DNA of 20,440 bases, taken from positions 1-20,440 of the forward strand of contig CAQYCU010000021.1 in the NCBI GenBank assembly GCA_948919095.1, written 5' to 3'. This document shows positions 15,587-20,440 of the stretch, piece by piece. Numbering within the stretch: position 1 is the stretch's first letter; every line of letters starts with the position of its first letter. The position numbers and the translations under genes are program-made. The stretch comes from an uncultured Clostridia bacterium. GTDB lineage: Bacteria; Bacillota; Clostridia; TANB77; CAG-508. Under the pieces are notes generated by a model that made no database searches, had not been told where the DNA came from, and saw only the letters and a program-made list of their open reading frames with translations.

Positions 15587-15634
15587 AAAGACCTTAAATG
15601 TATGGTTATTATACTTTCATTTAAGGTCTTTTTA
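15587..15634 (+). terminator. Terminator of hpf, possibly bidirectional
   Basis: AAAGACCTTAAATG (15587-15600) pairs perfectly with CATTTAAGGTCTTT (15618-15631), 14 pairs and a 17-base loop, followed by TTTTT. On the minus strand the stem is followed by a shorter TTTT, so it may also end the glycosyltransferase transcript that stops at 15665. Confidence 0.9.
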
Positions 15635-15664
15635 TATTATTTAGAAATAAACTTTTTGCACATT

Positions 15665-17416
15665 CTACCTTTGTACTTTATACACTCTACTCTCACCATC
15701 ATCTAATAAAAGTTCATAATCTTTTGCGCCTGTATATTCGAGTATCTTTTCTAAATTTTCGTCATAGTCTGATATCCAGCATTTAACATTTAAAATGAAT
15801 TCTTTCTCATTATCTAATCCCTCATTATCTTTTAATACTTCCAAATCCCACGTATTAGTAATAAGAGTTTTATTATATCTTAAAAATTCTTCCATATCTT
15901 GTAGATGATTAAAATATGATTGCCCAACATATACTAATTTTAATTCTTTATATTTTTCTGCAATCTCTATTCTCTTTGAATAGCTTTTATACAAAAATTG
16001 CGGTTCATTAGTTACTAGTCCATATGTAGAAATTCCAATGGTTATAATCGTTAGGGTTACTACTCCTACATACTTTAAAACAACTCTAGATTTTTCTAAA
16101 TTTTTTTCATTTTTATTAGCACTTGCATATTTTACTTTCAAAACATTATCTACTACGTATCGAATTATATTCGCTCCACTAGCAACTGCAGCTATACATA
16201 TTATTGGAATTGTTAGTGATATATATCTAATATTAACAAATGGTGCAATTTTTGCAACTATTAAAATAAATAAGATTACTGGTACACTTATAATTAATGT
16301 CATAGTTTTATTTTTCGTTTTTACTAATTTAAATATTAATAGTAAAAACATTGCGACAATTATTATATATCCTAAAACTTTAGGAATGCTAAATGCATAA
16401 AAAACAAGTCCTATATATTCTATAAGTCTTTCAATATAACTTGTATCTACTACTCCCCCTGCAGCGCCTCTATATGAAAAGAAGATATGATATATTGATG
16501 CAGGAAATATAATTATTCCAATAAGAGCTGCTTTAATGTGACACCATATGTATTGTTTTAATTCTGTATATTTTTTCTTTTTTATCATAGTGACTGCTAC
16601 AACTATAGCTAAAAGTACTACATAAATGCAAAAATAATATTGCGTTAGAAAGCCTAATATAATTGTTAATACTAAGTTTCTTTTAGTTTTTTTATCAAAT
16701 TCAAAATTATTTTTGCATATTTTTATTGTCAAGTATAGATAAATAAGTGCAAAAAATGTAACCATCATATACATTCTTTGAAATATTACGGTTGAAATTC
16801 CTCCCATGCTTAAGCCATATAGTAATACAACAATCCATGATAAATTATCTTTACCAAAAAGTTTCATAATGTTTCTTATTGCAAAACATGTACCTATATA
16901 AAAGAAAAGATTAATTGCAAAAATAATATACTTTGAAAATTGATTTAAAGCTATAGATGAAACAAAATGAACGGCCATATAAAATAGTGGTGGATGAACA
17001 TCCCTACTTTGATTATAATATACTGGATAGTAACTTAATATCTCATCACTTGATACTGTTACATAATCCTTCGCTTGTTCCTTTGTCTTCCATATTGGTG
17101 TTTCATTGCTCATCTTTTCGCCTAATGCTTCACTAAATTCAGATTGATGCGTTATGTAATACACAATATTTTGTATCATTTTTATTGGATTTTTATCATT
17201 TATTTTTTCATCCATTACTTGGTTTAAGGAATCTTTTTCAGCAAATGTACAAAATAGATTGTCATATTTGTAATTTGATGAACCATACGAAAATATCTCA
17301 TCTTCATGCCATCCATTCTTTTGCGTAATAAATACGCACATAAATATTGATGTTATAATAACTGATATAATAAATATTATAAAATTATTTTTTTCATTCT
17401 TCGTTATTTTCTCCAT
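15665..17416 (-). CDS. Polytopic membrane glycosyltransferase, GT-C fold (GT39/ArnT-like)
   Basis: A 583-residue membrane protein with about 10-11 hydrophobic helices. After the first helix (about 11-31) comes GWHEDEIFS (35-43), the acidic DE motif of GT-C enzymes using polyprenyl-phosphate sugars. The large first outer loop ends in DVHPPLFY (139-146), a hallmark of the PMT/ArnT-like group. The last 100 residues or so form a soluble extracytoplasmic tail. By family it should transfer a sugar from a lipid-linked donor to a cell-surface polymer or protein; the acceptor is unknown. The ATG lies inside the end of the upstream glycosyltransferase gene (23-base overlap) with GGAG six bases before it, so the pair is cotranscribed and probably coupled. 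Confidence 0.8.
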   Translation of the reverse strand: MEKITKNEKNNFIIFIISVIITSIFMCVFITQKNGWHEDEIFSYGSSNYKYDNLFCTFAEKDSLNQVMDEKINDKNPIKMIQNIVYYITHQSEFSEALGEKMSNETPIWKTKEQAKDYVTVSSDEILSYYPVYYNQSRDVHPPLFYMAVHFVSSIALNQFSKYIIFAINLFFYIGTCFAIRNIMKLFGKDNLSWIVVLLYGLSMGGISTVIFQRMYMMVTFFALIYLYLTIKICKNNFEFDKKTKRNLVLTIILGFLTQYYFCIYVVLLAIVVAVTMIKKKKYTELKQYIWCHIKAALIGIIIFPASIYHIFFSYRGAAGGVVDTSYIERLIEYIGLVFYAFSIPKVLGYIIIVAMFLLLIFKLVKTKNKTMTLIISVPVILFILIVAKIAPFVNIRYISLTIPIICIAAVASGANIIRYVVDNVLKVKYASANKNEKNLEKSRVVLKYVGVVTLTIITIGISTYGLVTNEPQFLYKSYSKRIEIAEKYKELKLVYVGQSYFNHLQDMEEFLRYNKTLITNTWDLEVLKDNEGLDNEKEFILNVKCWISDYDENLEKILEYTGAKDYELLLDDGESRVYKVQR

Positions 17417-18929
17417 CTAAAACTCCAGTCTTTTCCTTCTTTTTTGATAATATAGCTAGACTTGCAATAGGAATTAGTATAACTATATATGGAATAATGT
17501 ATCTTGATTTTGCTTCCCATAATATATGAAATGCAAATCCTCCTATAAAAATTGTTAGTAAAAATATTATATCAAGTGAGATATTCTTTCTGTTTTGTAT
17601 TAAAACAATTATTGAAGTTATACATATTATTAGTAATAGTGTTTTTTGATACATTAATAATGGTCTTGTTATATTTTCCATTGGGTCATTTTCTTTTGTT
17701 AAATTGCTTCTAACTGCTGAATAGGTATTTTCTGCCCACATAGAAGTTATTTTTTTTGTGTAAAAATCTAGTGTGTATGTTGGATTTTCTGCAAAATAGT
17801 TTAGTCTTTCTTTTATTCTATTTTTATATTCTTCACTAACATTTTGTGGATTTTTTAAGGCATTCTCTCCAATGTCCTCATTATACCAGCCATTTCCTCT
17901 CCAACTCTCTTCCATTGCAATTAATAAAAAACTGACAGTAGGATATTTTTTATCCTTATCTAACTCATATTTACTTAAGTAATAATTTTCGATTAAAGTT
18001 GATGGAAACATTGATATAGCTACATAAGCTACTATAATTGCAAAACTTAACAAACTTTTTTTCCAGTTTTTATCTTTCAATATTTCTTTAAATAAATTTA
18101 ATAACAAGTAGATTACTGTTGCAATAATAAATATCAAGCTATTCATTCTCATCATATATGCTACCATTGTACAAAAAGACGCATATATAGGATATTTTAT
18201 CGCTTTTTCCTTTGTATATTTCATCATAAAATATACTGAAAATAAACATAGTGCTAATCCTGGTGTGTCTCCATAAATAAATGTTGAAAGCATTGTAAGT
18301 GATATAAATGTAAATATCAGTGTAAATAGCATTATGTTGTTTGTTTTATATTTTTCGGATAATTGTTTAGTAATTTTATATAATGCTACAACAATTCCAA
18401 TATTACCTATTACATTTAAAATTCTTAATAATCCAATTCCATCAAAGTGAATGATTCTAAAAAATATGCTAAATACAAATGCTAGTGGAATTTGTTGCTG
18501 GTAGGCTTGTATGTATTCCCTTAATGGAATTCCTGCATATGTTAAATTGGGTAAGAATTCCTCTAAATTATTTCTATAAAATGTTTGTGCTAAGTTACAT
18601 ATATGAATTTGGTCCCCTACTATTCCTGGTCTTACAAAAATTATCCATGCTATGTTAAATATAATATATATACTAAATGTTATTATAAATAGCCTTTTTC
18701 TAATTTTCTTTTTTCTTTCATCTTCTTGATTTTTATATAAATATTCATCAAGTTTTCTGGTTCCCATAAATATTAGTATTCCTAATAATACAAGTCCCAT
18801 AATATATATTATACTATTTTGTGTTATTACAATATGCTCAGATGCATCTAAGTTTGCTGTAAATACTATATTTATAATTGTAATTATTGACAAGAATAAT
18901 ATTCCTAGTGTATATATTATTTTCTTCAT
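17394..18929 (-). CDS. Polytopic membrane protein, GT-C glycosyltransferase-like
   Basis: A 511-residue membrane protein with about 11-12 hydrophobic segments. After the third helix, FVRPGIVGDQIHI (98-110) occupies the place of the GT-C acidic motif but reads DQ rather than DE. The outer loops contain YQQQIPLAF and MEESWRGNGWYNEDIG, and the C-terminus has FHILWEAKSRYIIPYIVILIP, common in such lipid-linked sugar transferases. The cytoplasmic tail is short and charged. I call it a GT-C like enzyme with moderate confidence; it could instead be a non-catalytic partner of the next gene. GAGGAAG lies four bases before ATG 18929. It overlaps the following gene by 23 bases. No clear promoter was found in the 130-base gap before it. 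Confidence 0.7.
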   Translation of the reverse strand: MKKIIYTLGILFLSIITIINIVFTANLDASEHIVITQNSIIYIMGLVLLGILIFMGTRKLDEYLYKNQEDERKKKIRKRLFIITFSIYIIFNIAWIIFVRPGIVGDQIHICNLAQTFYRNNLEEFLPNLTYAGIPLREYIQAYQQQIPLAFVFSIFFRIIHFDGIGLLRILNVIGNIGIVVALYKITKQLSEKYKTNNIMLFTLIFTFISLTMLSTFIYGDTPGLALCLFSVYFMMKYTKEKAIKYPIYASFCTMVAYMMRMNSLIFIIATVIYLLLNLFKEILKDKNWKKSLLSFAIIVAYVAISMFPSTLIENYYLSKYELDKDKKYPTVSFLLIAMEESWRGNGWYNEDIGENALKNPQNVSEEYKNRIKERLNYFAENPTYTLDFYTKKITSMWAENTYSAVRSNLTKENDPMENITRPLLMYQKTLLLIICITSIIVLIQNRKNISLDIIFLLTIFIGGFAFHILWEAKSRYIIPYIVILIPIASLAILSKKKEKTGVLDGENNEE

Positions 18930-19017
18930 TTTACTTCCTCTTTCATTTTAAAATATATGATTTTGTACTTTTGATAGTTTTTATATTTATTTTACTGAAC
19001 TTGTATGCTTTCTTATA

Positions 19018-19053
19018 TTAAAAAACCCTTAATGCGTATTTCATTAAAGGTTT
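19018..19053 (-). terminator. rpsT terminator
   Basis: On the minus strand AAACCTTTAATG pairs with CATTAAGGGTTT (twelve pairs, one G-U), followed by TTTTTAATA. It begins about ten bases after the rpsT stop. Confidence 0.88.
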
Positions 19054-19061
19054 AATTTTCA

Positions 19062-19430
19062 TTATTCTGATTTTTTTGCTGTTTTAGTAGCTGATTTGCT
19101 AGCTGTAGTTTTTGTAGCTTTTGCTGTTTCCTTTTTCTCTGTTTCTTTCTTAGCAGTTGCTTTCTTTGCTACTGGTTTTACAGCTAATTTCTTTTCAAGT
19201 CTTGATTTTTTTCTTGAAGCTGCATTTTTAGAAATAACGCCTTTTGTTGAAGCGTGGTCTATTTTTTTCTTAGCTTTTGATAATAATTCACTTGCATTTG
19301 CGTCTTTATTAGCATTTGCTGTTTCATATTTCTTTATAGCTGTTTTATATTCTGATTTTATCATACTGTTTTGTAATGTTTTCTTTTCTGCAACTTTAAC
19401 TCTCTTCATAGCTGATTTAATGTTTGGCAT
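19062..19430 (-). CDS. rpsT: 30S ribosomal protein S20 with a Lys/Ala/Thr-rich C-terminal extension
   Basis: S20 is a primary 16S rRNA-binding protein of the small subunit. Residues 1-82 match the family: [17 protein letters not shown] at the start and [17 protein letters not shown] at the end of the core. Residues 83-122 are an added 40-residue tail of Lys, Ala, Thr and Glu ([19 protein letters not shown]), histone H1-like and probably disordered. S20 is normally about 85-90 residues, so this is an extension, not a frameshift: the reading frame and codon style are continuous. GGGAGG lies seven bases before the ATG. It is monocistronic, with a promoter at 19473-19501 and a terminator downstream. 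Confidence 0.94.
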   Translation of the reverse strand: MPNIKSAMKRVKVAEKKTLQNSMIKSEYKTAIKKYETANANKDANASELLSKAKKKIDHASTKGVISKNAASRKKSRLEKKLAVKPVAKKATAKKETEKKETAKATKTTASKSATKTAKKSE

Positions 19431-19472
19431 TTTCGCACCTCCCTTTAGTAAATATTAGTCTTCAATATTGTT

Positions 19473-19501
19473 ATTATAGCATTTATTTTAACAATGTGCA
19501 A
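19473..19501 (-). promoter_or_regulatory. Extended -10 promoter of rpsT
   Basis: On the minus strand TTGCAC (19501-19496), 17 bases, and TATAAT (19478-19473) preceded by TGC. The leader is about 35 bases, with no obvious autoregulatory structure. The rest of the 294-base gap (19431-19724) holds only the hairpins listed separately. Confidence 0.8.
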
Positions 19502-19600
19502 GTGTTTTTCAATTATTTTTACGTATTTAATGGATTTTTTTGCATATATTTTTTCTATTAGCTTATATATCTTTATTGTTTTAAAAAAATTTACACTAGA

Positions 19601-19640
19601 TATGCAAAACAAAGAGCACCGGTAATACCGGTGCCCTCTG
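19601..19640 (-). terminator. GC-rich terminator of the surface-protein gene
   Basis: GCACCGG and CCGGTGC (19617-19634 on the plus strand) form a seven-pair stem with a five-base loop. On the minus strand it is followed by TCTTTGTTTTG. Its GC-rich stem contrasts with the native terminators here. Confidence 0.75.
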
Positions 19641-19669
19641 TTACAGCTGTACATAAAATTTTATGCGAT

Positions 19670-19720
19670 TAAAAAGAATACTCATTCTTTGAAATCCCCC
19701 TCCCTTTCGGGAGTAATTGG
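19670..19720 (-). terminator. Two small hairpins just after the surface-protein stop
   Basis: Directly after the stop come CTCCC/GGGAG (tetraloop) and AAAGAAT/ATTCTTT (four-base loop). On the minus strand the second is followed by TT and AAT, making a weak terminator. Together with the 19601-19640 hairpin the 3' region holds three stems in series. Confidence 0.45.
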
Positions 19721-19724
19721 ATGG

Positions 19725-20440
19725 TTAACTCAGGTGTTGCGCAGCTTCAGGCTCTTCATCCTCTTCGACTGCGTTCTCCAGCTTAGAATCTTGCTCGTCA
19801 GCATCTTCGTCACTGCCTTCGTCTTCCTTCCTTGGTTTTTCCGGAATCTCCTCATCATCTCCATTCCCTACTTCCTCAACAATCGGGTCATTCTGCTCTG
19901 GTTGAACAGGCTGAACAGGTGTTACAGGTACTTTGGGAGTTTCAGGGATTACGGGCTTCTCAGGCTCCTCAGGTTCTTCTCCTTCAACATTAGTGCCTGG
20001 GGTCACAGGCGTTACTGGTGTCTCGGGGTTTTCAGGTTTCTCAGGATTTTCGGAGTCCTCGACTTCAACATCGGTTCCTGGGGTCACAGGTGTTTCTGGC
20101 GTCTCAGGGTTTTCAGGTTTCTCAGGATTTTCAGAGTCCTCGACTTCAACATCGGTGCCTGGGGTCACAGGTGTTACAGGCTTCTCAGGTTCTTCTTCTC
20201 CTTCAGCCTCTTCTGTGTAAGTTGCTGTATAGGTTGCATTTCCTGTTGCAGCTATCACTGTCGGACTCCAACCTGCAAAGGTGTACTTCTTACCATCAGA
20301 ATTAGGTCTTGTCAGATCTGTAGGAGCATTAGGCATTTCCCCCTTATTTACTGTAACTGTTGTTGTACTTCCATCATAGTCGACAAAAGTAATCGTGTAC
20401 TGCTCTGGCTTAGTTACTTCTCCACCATCGTCTTCTTCCG
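19725..20440 (-). CDS. C-terminal part of a secreted or surface protein with a bacterial repeat domain and Pro/Glu repeats (5' end outside window)
   Basis: The reading frame is open to the right edge, so the gene begins outside; 238 complete codons are visible. The first part (EQYTITFVDYDGSTTTVTV, then KKYTFAGWSPTVIAATGNAT and YTATYTEE) is a beta-rich repeat module of the Listeria-Bacteroides type common in clostridial surface proteins. Then come Pro/Glu/Thr-rich repeats of 27 residues (VTPGTDVEVEDSENPEKPEN) and a very acidic tail ending EEPEAAQHLS. No LPXTG motif, membrane helix or cell-wall binding domain follows, so anchoring would have to lie upstream or be absent. One sampled line has 48% GC, far above the neighbours, which suggests transfer or unusual composition forced by Pro/Glu codons. 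Function unknown. Confidence 0.75.
   Translation of the reverse strand, partial: EEDDGGEVTKPEQYTITFVDYDGSTTTVTVNKGEMPNAPTDLTRPNSDGKKYTFAGWSPTVIAATGNATYTATYTEEAEGEEEPEKPVTPVTPGTDVEVEDSENPEKPENPETPETPVTPGTDVEVEDSENPEKPENPETPVTPVTPGTNVEGEEPEEPEKPVIPETPKVPVTPVQPVQPEQNDPIVEEVGNGDDEEIPEKPRKEDEGSDEDADEQDSKLENAVEEDEEPEAAQHLS
19960..20202 (-). repeat. 81-bp coding tandem repeats (27 residues), three copies
   Basis: The word CCTGGGGTCACAGG recurs on the plus strand at 19996, 20077 and 20158, exactly 81 bases apart. The two right-hand units are nearly identical; the left one has diverged (NVEGEEPEEPEKP in place of DVEVEDSENPEKP). The period is a multiple of three, so copy-number change would keep the frame. 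Confidence 0.85.

Noticed and set aside
19616..19634. GC-rich palindrome as an operator or attachment site
   Set aside because: On the minus strand it is followed by a T-rich run after a gene end, so a terminator explains it.
19445..19654. Minus-strand frame of 69 codons before rpsT
   Set aside because: It runs through the surface-protein terminator and the rpsT promoter, with no ribosome site or resemblance to a known protein.
19960..20202. Regularly spaced repeats as a CRISPR array
   Set aside because: The 81-bp period is continuous coding repeat in frame, without unique spacers.
19933..20305. Plus-strand frames with a collagen-like Gly-Val-Ser-Gly pattern
   Set aside because: The pattern is the antisense of the Pro/Glu repeat units; there is no start context, and the minus frame carries a recognisable repeat domain.
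1..20440. tRNA, rRNA or known riboswitch
   Set aside because: None of the intergenic stretches shows a cloverleaf, rRNA sequence or a riboswitch core I recognise.

Overview
The window comes from a low-GC, spore-forming member of the Bacillota, most likely a Clostridia lineage. It carries the mother-cell sporulation pair spoIIGA-sigE beside ftsA-ftsZ, a Gram-positive type division cluster (murA-ftsQ-DUF881-DUF881-sbp), A/T-rich codons, strong AGGAGG ribosome sites and U-tract terminators. I cannot name the species from the sequence alone.

Layout. Positions 1-8790 are a minus-strand division and sporulation block. In transcription order it reads murA (with a single-base frameshift just before the catalytic cysteine), ftsQ/divIB, two DUF881 genes, sbp and a terminator. 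Then come ftsA-ftsZ with their own promoter and terminator, and spoIIGA-sigE. The left edge holds the ribosome site of the next gene, expected to be sigG by conserved order. Positions 8950-10200 hold a self-contained plus-strand unit: extended -10 promoter, about 120-base leader, one gene and a strong terminator. Its base composition is clearly higher in GC, and the product resembles a divergent RelA/SpoT nucleotide synthetase. Positions 10208-13857 are smc (minus). Positions 13930-15634 carry two plus-strand genes, an HD-GYP phosphodiesterase-like protein and long-form HPF, each with promoter and terminator. Positions 15665-18929 are two overlapping membrane GT-C type glycosyltransferase genes (minus). 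rpsT (minus) follows with its promoter and terminator. The right edge is the C-terminal part of a higher-GC surface or secreted protein with a bacterial repeat domain and Pro/Glu-rich 81-bp repeats.

How the parts fit. The left half makes the division ring (FtsZ/FtsA/FtsQ/Sbp), begins peptidoglycan precursor synthesis (MurA), and provides the switch that turns the division site into a sporulation programme (SpoIIGA processing pro-SigE). Smc compacts and separates the chromosome. The three plus-strand genes are predicted to concern alarmone-like nucleotides, cyclic-dinucleotide turnover and ribosome hibernation, all slow-growth functions; a common role is only inference. Most striking are the RelA/SpoT-like cargo gene, the murA frameshift, a 27-bp palindrome over the murA promoter, a hairpin plus two-codon ORF in the presumed sigG leader, and an 0A-box-like site in a hairpin upstream of spoIIGA.
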